64,000 bases of DNA from Chitinophaga pinensis (GCA_945883825.1 CAMCYF010000004.1:30205-94204), one strand, 5' to 3'; shown: positions 29,575-39,961, numbered from the stretch's first letter. A program made the numbers and translations. The notes: generated from the sequence alone by a model not told the origin.

Positions 29575-31776
29575 ATGAGACTTTTATTTCTTGCTATAAT
29601 TTCTACCTCTTACTCTTTTTCTCAGGTATTAGAATTAGGGCCAATGACCTCAAATCCATCTATTAGTTTTAATGAAAAGACCTTGTTAAAGACAGGTTCA
29701 AATTCAATAGATAGCACTTTTATTTTTTCAACGGATACCCTTTCTCTCCCCTTTTATGATGAATTTTCTGCTAATAAATTTCAAAAATATCTGGGCGACT
29801 TTTCTGCAAATGGTGTAACTAGTATTTTATATTATCGCTTAATTGACCCACTAAGTTCTTTGCCACTTTCAGCTTCAACTAGTTTAACAAATCAGCAGAC
29901 TTTTAATCGAATTTATGACGCTTCTACATCAACTTTCATAGATAATAATTTTCAAGCTACCTCTGTAAAAGTTGGCGATCTTACTTCGTATCCAGTGCAA
30001 TATGAAACACTCCCTTTATTTCCTCCTTATTATATTTATGATACGATTGGAGTTCCAGATATTTCTGATACATTATGGATAACAAATCCTGATTTTTTTC
30101 AGGATTCAGCACGACAGTTTTTTATGCCAATCAATGATCCATCCAAACTTTGGACTGATGATTTTGCATACCATAACTATCGTTTTGCTGTTAATCCTCG
30201 ATCACTTGGTGTAGTTACTTTTGACGGCTTAGATGAAATGGGTTTTCCATATGAAATAGGAACTTCAATTACAAATTATGCAGATAAATTAACATCAAAA
30301 CCAATTGATCTGAGTAATAATTTAGCTTTGGATTCTATTTACTTTAGTTTTTTATACCAGGCTCAAGGTTTTGGAGATATTCCTGAACAATCTGACTCAT
30401 TGGTTTTAGAATTTTATGCCAAGGATTTAGATCAATGGTTTAGAGTTTGGGGTACAAATGGTGGTTCTGTTTTACCATTTAAAGCTGCACATATTCCTCT
30501 TACTGAAAACAAATATTTAAAAAAAGGTTTTCAATTTCGCTTTCGTAACTATGGTTCACTTGCGGGTTCACTTGATCATTTTCATATAGATTATGTTCAT
30601 TTAAGAACGGCATCCAGTCACAATGATACCCTTTTTAAAGATTTTGCTTTAGTCTATCCGCTCAACACACTTTTAAAAAACTATACTTCTGTTCCTTGGG
30701 ATCACTACAAAAATTCATTAGATAATAAAATGGCAGATTCTTTAAAAATTGAATTATATAATGGAAGTCCAACTGCAGAGAATTACCAAGATGGCTTTCT
30801 ATCATTTTCACTTGATAATGTATTTTCTTTATTTGTCCTACCTGGATTTAATTTGGCAGAACAACAAATTAATTTTTTTCCGCGGGAAGTGCTCACTTCT
30901 TATCATAATTTAACAAACGGAAATAGCTTTGATAAAACCTTGCCTGGAATTCAACAAAGTTTTACTGTAAAGGCGAATGCTTCTGCACAATTTCCTAATG
31001 ATTTAATAAATGATTCAACTGGGTTTTTCCAAAACTTTACAAATTTTTATAGTTACGACGATGGAAGTTCAGAAGCTGCTTTTGGCCCAACTGGTTCGCA
31101 AGCAAGGCTTGCAGTAAGATTTGACGCTTATGAAGCGGATTCTTTAATTGGGGTTAGTTTTCAATTTGTGCCATCAGTAGTTGATGTATCTAATAAATTA
31201 TTTTTACTCACAGTTTGGTCAGAAAATGATGATGAGCCTGACCAAATTTTGTATGAAGATGATGTTTTTAATCCTAGAAATCCAATTTATCCAACTGGTG
31301 ACGAACAATTTGTGACGTATTATTTTCTTGACACTATAAAAGTCCCAGTCAACACAAGTTTTTTTGTTGGTTGGCGTCAGTTAGATCCGGAACGTTTAAA
31401 TTTAGGTTTAGATCGAAATTTAGATTTTTCATCAAAAATTAAATTTAGTGTAAATGGCGGGGCAACTTGGTTAACTTCTCCTTTTTCAGGTACTGCAATG
31501 ATTCGCCCTGTTTTTTCTACTAAATTAGATCAATTTATTGGTATTAATGAAGAAACTTTTGATGTTAAAATTTTTCCAAATCCTACAACTGATATTTTTC
31601 AAATTATTCTACCACAAGAAGATAATAATCTCGAAAAAATCCTATTAGACCAAACAGGAAGAATATTGCTAAAAACAAATGAAAATCAAATAGATTTATC
31701 AAATTTTAGTACCGGTTACTTTTTTCTTCAAATACCTCAAGTTTCACAAAAGTTATGGAAAATACTGAAAAATTGA
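29575..31776 (+). CDS. Secreted protein with T9SS sorting domain
   Basis: Signal-like N-terminus; C-terminal KIFPNPTTDIFQIIL...LLDQTGRILLKT...FSTGYFFLQIPQ. Confidence 0.85.
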   Translation: MRLLFLAIISTSYSFSQVLELGPMTSNPSISFNEKTLLKTGSNSIDSTFIFSTDTLSLPFYDEFSANKFQKYLGDFSANGVTSILYYRLIDPLSSLPLSASTSLTNQQTFNRIYDASTSTFIDNNFQATSVKVGDLTSYPVQYETLPLFPPYYIYDTIGVPDISDTLWITNPDFFQDSARQFFMPINDPSKLWTDDFAYHNYRFAVNPRSLGVVTFDGLDEMGFPYEIGTSITNYADKLTSKPIDLSNNLALDSIYFSFLYQAQGFGDIPEQSDSLVLEFYAKDLDQWFRVWGTNGGSVLPFKAAHIPLTENKYLKKGFQFRFRNYGSLAGSLDHFHIDYVHLRTASSHNDTLFKDFALVYPLNTLLKNYTSVPWDHYKNSLDNKMADSLKIELYNGSPTAENYQDGFLSFSLDNVFSLFVLPGFNLAEQQINFFPREVLTSYHNLTNGNSFDKTLPGIQQSFTVKANASAQFPNDLINDSTGFFQNFTNFYSYDDGSSEAAFGPTGSQARLAVRFDAYEADSLIGVSFQFVPSVVDVSNKLFLLTVWSENDDEPDQILYEDDVFNPRNPIYPTGDEQFVTYYFLDTIKVPVNTSFFVGWRQLDPERLNLGLDRNLDFSSKIKFSVNGGATWLTSPFSGTAMIRPVFSTKLDQFIGINEETFDVKIFPNPTTDIFQIILPQEDNNLEKILLDQTGRILLKTNENQIDLSNFSTGYFFLQIPQVSQKLWKILKN

Positions 31777-32804
31777 TAGAGGAAGATGCAGTATTTGATT
31801 TGGATAACGAGGAAGAATTATTTGAACATTATCGCTTTAAGGTTGATCCAGGCCAAGAAATAATTCGCATTGATAAGTATCTTTTAGATAGGCTTCCAAA
31901 TACTTCAAGAAACAAAATTCAAGTTGCTGCCAAAAATGGTAACGTTCATGTAAACGGCAAAAAGGAAAAGCAAAATTACAAAGTAAAACCTGGGGATGAA
32001 GTGGCAATGGTTTTGCCATACCCAGTTCGTGAATTTGAGTTGATTCCTCAAAATATTCCTATTGAAATTTTGTATGAGGACAATGAATTATTGATTGTGA
32101 ATAAACCTGCTAATATGGTTGTTCATCCAGGATACGGAAATTATTCAGGTACGCTTGTAAATGCATTAGTCTATCACATAAATAATTTGCCAAACCCACC
32201 AAATGATTATTATGGACGACCCGGATTAGTTCATCGAATTGACAAACACACTACTGGAATTCTTGTTATTGCTAAAACTGAAATGGCTTTAACGCATTTA
32301 GCAAAACAGTTTTATGATAGAACCACTGAACGAAAATACATTGCTTTAGTTTGGGGTGATTTAAAAGAAGATGGCTTTGTAGAAGGGAATATTGGACGAT
32401 CTCTAAAAAACAGAAAAGTAATGTCCGTTTTTCCTGATTCAGATTATGGTAAATTCGCAAAAACTCACTACAAAGTTATCGAACGCTTTGGTTTAGTTAC
32501 TCTTATTGAGTGCAAATTAGAAACAGGAAGAACACATCAAATCCGAGTTCATATGAAGCATATTGGCCATCCACTCTTTAATGATTTGGAATATGGAGGC
32601 AATAAGATCTTAAGGGGTACAATTTCAGTGCCTTATCGTAAGTTTGTAGATAATTGTTTCTCACTGCTTTCAGGACAAGCATTACATGCTAAATCACTAG
32701 GTCTAATTCAACCTCAAACGAAAGAAAAATTATTTTTTGAATCTGAATTACCTATTTCTTTTTCTGATTTGCTATCAGAATGGCGAAAATATTGTGCAGA
32801 TTAA
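31755..32804 (+). CDS. RluA-family pseudouridine synthase (RluD-like)
   Basis: S4-like N-terminus; LLIVNKPANMVVHPGYGNYSGTLVNAL; GLVHRIDKHTTGILVIAKT; ETGRTHQIRVHMKHIGHPL. Confidence 0.95.
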   Translation: MENTEKLIEEDAVFDLDNEEELFEHYRFKVDPGQEIIRIDKYLLDRLPNTSRNKIQVAAKNGNVHVNGKKEKQNYKVKPGDEVAMVLPYPVREFELIPQNIPIEILYEDNELLIVNKPANMVVHPGYGNYSGTLVNALVYHINNLPNPPNDYYGRPGLVHRIDKHTTGILVIAKTEMALTHLAKQFYDRTTERKYIALVWGDLKEDGFVEGNIGRSLKNRKVMSVFPDSDYGKFAKTHYKVIERFGLVTLIECKLETGRTHQIRVHMKHIGHPLFNDLEYGGNKILRGTISVPYRKFVDNCFSLLSGQALHAKSLGLIQPQTKEKLFFESELPISFSDLLSEWRKYCAD

Positions 32805-32846
32805 TTAATTTTCTTTATTTTTGAACTATATTTAAATTTATTTTTT

Positions 32847-35009
32847 ATGAAGCAGTTTGTAATAACTCTTTTTCTTTTTGTCTCTAATTGTGGATTTTTA
32901 CTATCTCAAGATATAAAAGAAAGAGAACGTGAAATGCCAAAATATGTAGCTGATGCAAATGCAACATTCTTATCTGGTAATTATTTTGAAGCACTTACAA
33001 AGTGTGAAAAAGCATATAAGAGATTAGGGACTAAAGGGACCATAAGAGAAAAAGGCTCAATGGCTTTCAATATTGCTGAAGCGAATAGATACCTTTCTAG
33101 GTATGACGATGCAAATAAATGGTATGGCGTTTGTATAGAACTCAAATATTTTGAGCGTGTACCAGAAGTTTATTTCTACAAGGGAAATATGTTGAAAATG
33201 ATGGGTGATTTCTCTAGTGCATCAAAGGTTTATGAATCCTATAAAAAAATTGCTCCTAAGTCGATGTATAAAGAAGTAGATGATGCTATTTCATCATTAC
33301 AAAAATTTAAAGATTTTAGCATTGAAGAATCAAAAGTAGTAGTTAAATGTGAATCAAAAATAAATAGCAACAAATACGATATGTCTCCTGCTTTTGCAGA
33401 CAAAAAAGGTAAAGTTATTTATTTTGCAACAAGCCGAGATGAATCTTTTGGTACTTCAAGGGATTTGGTAATCGGGCATAAATATATGGATATTTTTATG
33501 GCTACTTATGATGAAAAAGGTAATCCTTCTGATGTTAGATCAATTGATACAAAAGGAATTGTTAATACCTCTCAAAGTGAAGGATCAGTTTGTTTTGATT
33601 CTAAGAAAAAAATAATGTATTTTACGCGTTGTCCAAATCCTTCTAAAGTAAGTTTAGGCTGCGACATTTGGCAAGTTGATGTAATTGGAGAAGATTTTGA
33701 GAATCCAATAAAATTAAATTTAAAGCCTGCAGACTCAATTTCCGTCGGTCATCCTTGTATCACTGAGGATGGAAATATGCTAATTTTTTCATCAGATTTA
33801 AAAATGAATTCAAAAGGTGAAAAAAGTTTTGGTGGTAAAGATTTATGGTATGTTTTATATGATAAAAAATCAAAATCGTGGGGATCTGTACCTACTAATA
33901 TGGGTTCTGAATTTAATACAATCGGCGATGAACTTTTTCCTTCGATAAGTTCTGATGGGAATCTTTACTTTTCCTCTGATGGTCATATTGGAATAGGGGG
34001 TTTAGATATTTTTCTTGCTGAGCGCGATGGTGTTGAAAATAAATGGAAAAATTTAAAAAATATAGGATATCCCATTAATTCAATTGGTAATGATTACGGT
34101 ATCTGTGCAATTGATAAAAACTCAGGATTTTTTACTTCTGAAAGAAAAACATCTATAAGTAACGAGTATACGGCAGATATTTGGAGTTATTCAGTTCCTC
34201 CAAACTTATTTGATTTAAAGGTTGTAGTTTATGAAGCAGGAAATAAGTCTAAAAAAATAGAAGGCGCAAATGTTGAAGTGCTTGTTTCAGACGGAACAAA
34301 ATGGGAGGGTTTAACGAGTGATAAAGGAAAAGAAAAAGGAAAAACTGAAAAATGGACAGAAAAAAAGGATAAGTCTCGCTATGTTTTGGCTGAGAAAAGT
34401 TATATCCTCAAAGCTAGCAAGGAAGGTTACTACGAAGATAAAAGAGGAGCTAAATTTAGTACCATTGGAATGGATAGAAGCCAAAGTTTCTTAGTCGAAA
34501 TGACCCTATTGCCAATTAAAGAAATACGACCTCCCGAGGTTCGCTACCCTTTGGATCAATGGACATTTATAAATGATGCTTCTTGTATGTCTAATGATTC
34601 TCTGCAATATTTATTTGAATTATTAGATCAAAATCAAAATATTACAATTGACTTATATTCTCATACTGATGCTAGGGATTCAGAGATTCACAACCAAGCA
34701 CTATCAGAAAATCGCTCCAAATCTGTTTATAATTTCTTAGTTGATAAAGGCATTGATCCAAGACGTATAAAGCCAATTGGAAAAGGAGAAAGTGAGCCTG
34801 CAACTTTGATTTTAGAAAATGGAGAAGAAGTAACATTAAAAGAAGAATATATTAACCAATTTAAACTTTCAGATAAGGCGAAATATGAACAATTACATCA
34901 GTTAAATAGACGAACAACAGTACTGATTACAAGTACTGAATTTAATTCAAATACTGCGCCTCCAGCAGATCCAAATTGGAGGAAATATAAAACTCCTTTA
35001 CCTCGGTAA
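32847..35009 (+). CDS. PorE-like protein: TPR + PD40-type propeller + carboxypeptidase-regulatory-like domain + OmpA C-terminal domain
   Basis: TPR-like residues ~30-150; DMSPAFADKKGKVIYFATSRDE and FPSISSDGNLYFSSDGHIGIGGLDIF; VVVYEAGNKSKKIEGANVEVL; OmpA-like ITIDLYSHTDARDSEIHNQALSENRSKSVYNFLVDKGIDPRRI. Confidence 0.88.
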   Translation: MKQFVITLFLFVSNCGFLLSQDIKEREREMPKYVADANATFLSGNYFEALTKCEKAYKRLGTKGTIREKGSMAFNIAEANRYLSRYDDANKWYGVCIELKYFERVPEVYFYKGNMLKMMGDFSSASKVYESYKKIAPKSMYKEVDDAISSLQKFKDFSIEESKVVVKCESKINSNKYDMSPAFADKKGKVIYFATSRDESFGTSRDLVIGHKYMDIFMATYDEKGNPSDVRSIDTKGIVNTSQSEGSVCFDSKKKIMYFTRCPNPSKVSLGCDIWQVDVIGEDFENPIKLNLKPADSISVGHPCITEDGNMLIFSSDLKMNSKGEKSFGGKDLWYVLYDKKSKSWGSVPTNMGSEFNTIGDELFPSISSDGNLYFSSDGHIGIGGLDIFLAERDGVENKWKNLKNIGYPINSIGNDYGICAIDKNSGFFTSERKTSISNEYTADIWSYSVPPNLFDLKVVVYEAGNKSKKIEGANVEVLVSDGTKWEGLTSDKGKEKGKTEKWTEKKDKSRYVLAEKSYILKASKEGYYEDKRGAKFSTIGMDRSQSFLVEMTLLPIKEIRPPEVRYPLDQWTFINDASCMSNDSLQYLFELLDQNQNITIDLYSHTDARDSEIHNQALSENRSKSVYNFLVDKGIDPRRIKPIGKGESEPATLILENGEEVTLKEEYINQFKLSDKAKYEQLHQLNRRTTVLITSTEFNSNTAPPADPNWRKYKTPLPR

Positions 35010-35016
35010 ATTTTTC

Positions 35017-35044
35017 AAAAAGCGCTTTAATGCGCTTTTTTTTG
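35017..35044 (+). terminator. Intrinsic terminator after the OmpA-family gene
   Basis: Stem AAAAAGCGC/GCGCTTTTT, loop TTTAAT, followed by a T run. Confidence 0.85.
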
Positions 35045-35070
35045 TATCTTAAATAGTCTAATGATTATTT

Positions 35071-36216
35071 ATGAATGAAAAATACTTACATTTTCTTTGG
35101 AAAATGAAACGCTTGCCTTTTCCAAAATTATCCTTATTCGATAAGAAAGAATTTACAATTTTAGACTTTGGAACTCACAATGAATTTGAATCCGGTCCAG
35201 ATTTTCAAGAAGCTTCTATTCTCTATGACGATTTAAAATGGTTTGGTTCTATTGAAATTCATATTAATGCATCAGACTGGTACAAGCACAAACACCATTT
35301 AGATAAGGCATATAACAATGTTATTTTGCATGTTGTGTATAATAATGACAAAGAAGTTGTGCAAAATGGAAGAATTATTCCAACAATAGAATTGAAAACG
35401 CATATTGATTCAAAACATTACGAGAAATTCAATCAGCTTAATGCTATGTCTTTTGATATTCCTTGTACGAATTCAATTTTAGAAATTCCTCGTATTTATC
35501 ATACTAACATGAAAGATCGAGCAATAGAAACAAGATTGAAGCGGAAATTATTGGATCTTCAAAAAATACAGTTTCTAGATGATAAGCATCTTCTTTATAT
35601 TCTTTTTGCTCGTTCATTTGGATCAAGCGTAAACCAACAGCCTTTTGAGTCTTTGGCGATATCCTTTGATATTCAACAATTTTTAGCTTTGCCTAAAGGA
35701 TTGAGAACAAAAAGTTTGGAGCAATATGCAGGTTTTATAAATAACAAAGATTCTAATTTTTTCGAATCTCAATTTTATCAATGGCGCTTAAAAGGCCTTC
35801 GTCCTAATAGTTTCCCAAAAAAGCGCCTCCAACTTTTTTCAGAATTTGTAAGTGAATTTGATTTTAATTTTCCTTTTTGGGAGATTACTACAACAGATTT
35901 AGTTGATTTTTTTTCTTCACAAAACGTTCTTTCAAATAATAAATCAATTCTTCAAAATGTATTGGTCAATGCTATTCCTTTTTTTTTATATCGAAAAGCA
36001 CATCTTGAGAATAACGTATGTTATATTAATCAAGCTATTGAATTGTTAAAGTATTTGCCAACGGAAAGCAATTATGTTTCAAGAAAATGGTCTGTTATTG
36101 GTATTGTTCCAAAAAATGCTTTTGATTCGCAAGCACATTTGGAAATTTATAAGCAATTTTGTATACGCAAGCGCTGTCTGAATTGTTCGATAGGCATTAA
36201 ACTTTTGAATAAATGA
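35071..36216 (+). CDS. DUF2851 family protein
   Basis: NEKYLHFLWKMKRLPFPKLSLFDKKEFTILDFGTHNEFESGPDFQEASILYDDLKWFGSIEIHINASDWYKHKHHLDKAYNNVILHVVY. Confidence 0.9.
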   Translation: MNEKYLHFLWKMKRLPFPKLSLFDKKEFTILDFGTHNEFESGPDFQEASILYDDLKWFGSIEIHINASDWYKHKHHLDKAYNNVILHVVYNNDKEVVQNGRIIPTIELKTHIDSKHYEKFNQLNAMSFDIPCTNSILEIPRIYHTNMKDRAIETRLKRKLLDLQKIQFLDDKHLLYILFARSFGSSVNQQPFESLAISFDIQQFLALPKGLRTKSLEQYAGFINNKDSNFFESQFYQWRLKGLRPNSFPKKRLQLFSEFVSEFDFNFPFWEITTTDLVDFFSSQNVLSNNKSILQNVLVNAIPFFLYRKAHLENNVCYINQAIELLKYLPTESNYVSRKWSVIGIVPKNAFDSQAHLEIYKQFCIRKRCLNCSIGIKLLNK

Positions 36217-36452
36217 AAAGATTTTTTCAAAAAATAATTTTTTTCTTTGAAATGCAATCATTTGGCGTTTGTAAATGGTGGGCTCAGAAACTGGGAATTC
36301 GATCGAATAAGGTTCGACTTGGATTTATTTATTTTTCTTTTTGCACCTTGGGTTCTTCTGTTTTACTTTATCTAATAATGGCTTGGATTTTAGAACATAA
36401 ACACTATTTTAAATTTCAGTCAAAGCGAAAAAAATCAATTTGGGAACTATGA
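36213..36452 (+). CDS. Small PspC-domain membrane protein
   Basis: FGVCKWWAQKLGIRSNKVRLGFIYFSFCTLGSSVLLYLIMAWIL; 4-nt ATGA overlap with the upstream gene. Confidence 0.8.
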   Translation: MKRFFQKIIFFFEMQSFGVCKWWAQKLGIRSNKVRLGFIYFSFCTLGSSVLLYLIMAWILEHKHYFKFQSKRKKSIWEL

Positions 36453-37330
36453 TGATATTAATTACTGGTTCCAATGGTTTGTTAGGTCAAAAGCTTGTAA
36501 AGCACTTGTCTAAAAAGAATATTTCTTTTATCGCAACTTCAAAAGGTAAAAATAGAAATTCAGATTGTAAGGATGCGTTCTATTCTTCGATGGATATTTG
36601 TTCGACTGATGATATTAAAAGTGTTTTTAATCGTTTTATTCCAACGCACGTTATTCATACTGCTGCAATGACAAATGTCGATGAATGCGAAGAATTTCCT
36701 TTGGAATGTGAAAAATTAAATGTTGAGGCCACACAATTACTTTTTGAAGCTGCTCAAAAAATAGGAGCTCATTTTCAATTGCTTTCAACAGATTTTGTGT
36801 TTGATGGCTTAAAAGGAAATTATTCCGAAAGAGATGTCCCAAATCCTTTAAGTGTTTATGCACGTTCTAAAGTTTCAGCAGAAAATTTAGTTTTAACATC
36901 ATCTTATCTGAAATTTTCGATTGTGCGAACCATTATTTTGTATGGAAAAGCAAATAATCTTTCTCGATCAAACATTGTTTGCTGGGCAAAAGAAGCGCTT
37001 TCAAAAGGACAGCCTCTGTCTATTATTGACGATCAATTTCGTGCTCCAACATGGGCAGATGATTTAGCTTGGGCTTGTATCAGAATTTGTGACCTACAAA
37101 AAACGGGCATTTATCATATTGCTGGTCCAGAAACGATGTCGATTTATGATTTGGTGCTAAGAATTGCAAAGTTTTATTCCTTTTCGACTGAGTTTCTGAC
37201 AAAAACAGATAGTCTTTCCCTAAATCAAAAAGCCAAGCGTCCTCCAAAAACAGGATTCGATCTTCAAAAAGCACAATTTGAACTTTCATACAAGCCAAAG
37301 ACTTTAGAAGAAACTTTGAAAGACATTTAA
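36449..37330 (+). CDS. RmlD-like SDR, dTDP-4-dehydrorhamnose reductase family
   Basis: MILITGSNGLLGQKLVKHL, HTAAMTNVDECEEFPLECEKLNVEAT, STDFVFDGLKGNYSERDVPNPLSVYARSK. Confidence 0.92.
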   Translation: MMILITGSNGLLGQKLVKHLSKKNISFIATSKGKNRNSDCKDAFYSSMDICSTDDIKSVFNRFIPTHVIHTAAMTNVDECEEFPLECEKLNVEATQLLFEAAQKIGAHFQLLSTDFVFDGLKGNYSERDVPNPLSVYARSKVSAENLVLTSSYLKFSIVRTIILYGKANNLSRSNIVCWAKEALSKGQPLSIIDDQFRAPTWADDLAWACIRICDLQKTGIYHIAGPETMSIYDLVLRIAKFYSFSTEFLTKTDSLSLNQKAKRPPKTGFDLQKAQFELSYKPKTLEETLKDI

Positions 37331-37377
37331 TCTAAAAATATTAGTATCTTCGTTTATTAATTATTATTCATTAAAAA

Positions 37378-38901
37378 ATGACAAAAACTCAATCTTCTGG
37401 ATGGGGCTCACGCGTTGGCTTAGTCTTAGCAATGGCAGGAAATGCCGTTGGCCTCGGTAATTTTTTACGTTTTCCTGCACAAGCAATTGAAAATGGAGGC
37501 GGTGCTTTTATCATTCCTTATCTAGTTTGTTTTCTCTTGATGGGAATTCCATTACTTTTTGTGGAATGGTCGATGGGTCGATTTGGTGGGCGATATGGGC
37601 AACATTCCACACCATTTATATTTGATGCAATGGGAAAAGCTCCTTATTGGAAATACTTTGGTGTCTTTGGGATTTTTACAAATATTGCGGTTGCTGCATT
37701 TTACTGTTATCTTGAATCATGGGCGCTTTCTTGGTCGTATTATTCTGTAGCAGGAACTTTCACTGGAATGTCCCAAACAGAAGTACAATCATTTTTCGTT
37801 AATTATATTGAATTAGGAACAAGTCATCCAGTAATTTTTTGGATTATCTGCCTCTTTTTAAATACTTGGATTTTATCCCGAGGATTAAGTGGCGGTGTTG
37901 AAAAAGTTGCAAAAATTGGAATGCCTTTACTTATCTTATTTGGAATTGTTTTAGCAATCACAGGAATTTCATTGCAAGCAAGTCCTGGAGGTGCAATTAA
38001 TGATGGTATTGTCGGACTTAATTATTTATGGTCCCCAGATTTCTCTTCAATTTGGAGTTTTAAGGTTTGGGTTGCCGCCGCAGGGCAAATTTTCTTTACA
38101 CTTTCTTTAGGAATGGGAAGTATCCATTGTTATGCATCTTACTTAAAATCAAAAGAAGACATTGCATTAAATGCGATGAGCGCAGGTTGGATGAACGAAT
38201 TTGTAGAGGTTGTTCTCGGTTCTGCAATAATAATTCCAATTTCTGTAGGTTATTTAGGAATTGAGGGAGTTACTAATTTTGTTAGTGAACAAGGTGGTTT
38301 AGGCTTAGGCTTTATGGTTTTACCAAATTTATTTTCTGATTGGGGAACCTTTGGGATTTTTGCCGGTGTAATGTGGTTTGGCCTCTTGTTTTTTGCGGGA
38401 ATAACATCTTCTTTAGCAATGGGGACACCTGTAATGGGCTTTTTAGAGGATAATTTTAAAATCAAACAGTCAACTGGAGCTTGGATTTTTGGTGGGATTA
38501 TTCTGCTTCTTGGTATTCCTTGTGTTTTGTCTCAAGATGCATTTAATGAATACGATTATTGGGCAGGAACGATTGCACTCGTTATTTTTGCAATGGTTGA
38601 AATTGTTCTATTTGCATGGGTTTTTGGAATGGATAAGGGATGGAAAGAAATTAATACCGGTGCTGATATAAAAGTTCCAGGAATTTTTAGATTTATCATT
38701 AAATACGTTTCTCCAATTTTCTTGATAGTTGTTTTTGTAGGAGCTATTCCAAGTATTTTAGAAAACGCTACAAAAGCGACTTCAGTTTATGGTTGGACAG
38801 CTCGATTCCTTTTAGTAGGTTTATTTGTACTTGTTGCAATCTTAGTATATATTGCAAAAAAACGCCAAGGCTCAAACCCTTATCCTGAATCAAATGATTA
38901 G
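37378..38901 (+). CDS. Sodium-dependent transporter (NSS/SNF family, MetP-like)
   Basis: WGSRVGLVLAMAGNAVGLGNFLRFPAQAIENGGGAFIIPYLVCFLLMGIPLLFVEWSMGRFGG; about 12 TMs. Confidence 0.95.
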   Translation: MTKTQSSGWGSRVGLVLAMAGNAVGLGNFLRFPAQAIENGGGAFIIPYLVCFLLMGIPLLFVEWSMGRFGGRYGQHSTPFIFDAMGKAPYWKYFGVFGIFTNIAVAAFYCYLESWALSWSYYSVAGTFTGMSQTEVQSFFVNYIELGTSHPVIFWIICLFLNTWILSRGLSGGVEKVAKIGMPLLILFGIVLAITGISLQASPGGAINDGIVGLNYLWSPDFSSIWSFKVWVAAAGQIFFTLSLGMGSIHCYASYLKSKEDIALNAMSAGWMNEFVEVVLGSAIIIPISVGYLGIEGVTNFVSEQGGLGLGFMVLPNLFSDWGTFGIFAGVMWFGLLFFAGITSSLAMGTPVMGFLEDNFKIKQSTGAWIFGGIILLLGIPCVLSQDAFNEYDYWAGTIALVIFAMVEIVLFAWVFGMDKGWKEINTGADIKVPGIFRFIIKYVSPIFLIVVFVGAIPSILENATKATSVYGWTARFLLVGLFVLVAILVYIAKKRQGSNPYPESND

Positions 38902-38933
38902 TAATCTCTATAAATCCTGAAATTTTTTCTGAT

Positions 38934-39074
38934 ATGAGCACTTCCGCCTTAATTTTAATAGTTGTTACTTGGAGTTCTGTAACTTTTGCTACAGCCTATT
39001 TCTTCTATAAGATTTTAACAATTCCTTCTAAACCTGAGCACGAGTCTACTATAGAAAAGAGCGAAAAGGAATAG
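38934..39074 (+). CDS. MetS-family NSS transporter small subunit (46 aa)
   Basis: Own translation: MSTSALILIVVTWSSVTFATAYFFYKILTIPSKPEHESTIEKSEKE*. Single TM, directly behind the NSS transporter, below the ORF-track size cut-off. Confidence 0.72.
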   Translation: MSTSALILIVVTWSSVTFATAYFFYKILTIPSKPEHESTIEKSEKE

Positions 39075-39083
39075 TTTAAAGAA

Positions 39084-39959
39084 ATGAAATACGAAGACCC
39101 ATTTGTTATCTCAAAGAGAAGTAAAAGGGGTTTGTTGGTATTAATTTTAGCTTCCTTAGGTCTTATTTTCTTTCCTCGTGTTTATATGTTTTTTCAAAAG
39201 AAAGAAGCTTTCGTTATTAATTCTGAACAAATTGCTGAATTTGAAAGAACACATAAGAAGTTTAAGAAAAGAAACTATTCCAATTATTATTCAAAAAAGA
39301 AAAAATACAAGGCTCCAGATTCAAAATTTAACCCAAATAACTATTCGCTTTCTGATTGGATGAACCTCGGCTTAAGTGATAAGCAAAGTGTGGTTGTTTT
39401 AAAATTCACCTCGCGGGGCATTTATTCTGAGGAAGATTTGAAACGTATTTTTGTAATTCCAGATGTCTTATTCGAGCTAATTCGCGATTCTGTTGTTTAT
39501 TCAGAACGATTTCAAAATTCTCCAAATCAAGAATCTTTTAAAAAACAAGCAAAACAAATAACCTTAATAAATCTAAATACTGCGGACACGACTGAATTCA
39601 TGAAAATTTATGGTATTGGTGCTTTTTATGCTAAACAGATTATTCGTTACCGTGAAAAACTCGGCGGTTATTTTACAAAAGAACAGCTTTTTGAAGTTTG
39701 GAAAATGACGAATGAAGCCTATGATAAAATAAAAGACCATGTTTTTATAAGTGAAAAAGATGTAAAAAGAATAAACATTAATTCAGTTACCATTGAAGAA
39801 TTGAAAGTACATCCTTATTTAAAATGGAATCAAGCTAATTCAATTGTTAAAATGCGCATCCAACGAAATGGATTTAAAAATATCGAGGAAATAAAAGAAT
39901 CTGTTTTAATTGATTCAGAAACGTATGAAAAACTTTTTCCTTATTTATCTTTGCACTAA
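39084..39959 (+). CDS. Helix-hairpin-helix (ComEA-type) protein
   Basis: N-terminal TM; repeated INLNTADTTEFMKIYGIGAFYAKQIIRYREKLGGYFTKEQLFEV and ININSVTIEELKVHPYLKWNQANSIVKMR. Confidence 0.9.
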   Translation: MKYEDPFVISKRSKRGLLVLILASLGLIFFPRVYMFFQKKEAFVINSEQIAEFERTHKKFKKRNYSNYYSKKKKYKAPDSKFNPNNYSLSDWMNLGLSDKQSVVVLKFTSRGIYSEEDLKRIFVIPDVLFELIRDSVVYSERFQNSPNQESFKKQAKQITLINLNTADTTEFMKIYGIGAFYAKQIIRYREKLGGYFTKEQLFEVWKMTNEAYDKIKDHVFISEKDVKRININSVTIEELKVHPYLKWNQANSIVKMRIQRNGFKNIEEIKESVLIDSETYEKLFPYLSLH

Positions 39960-39961
39960 TT

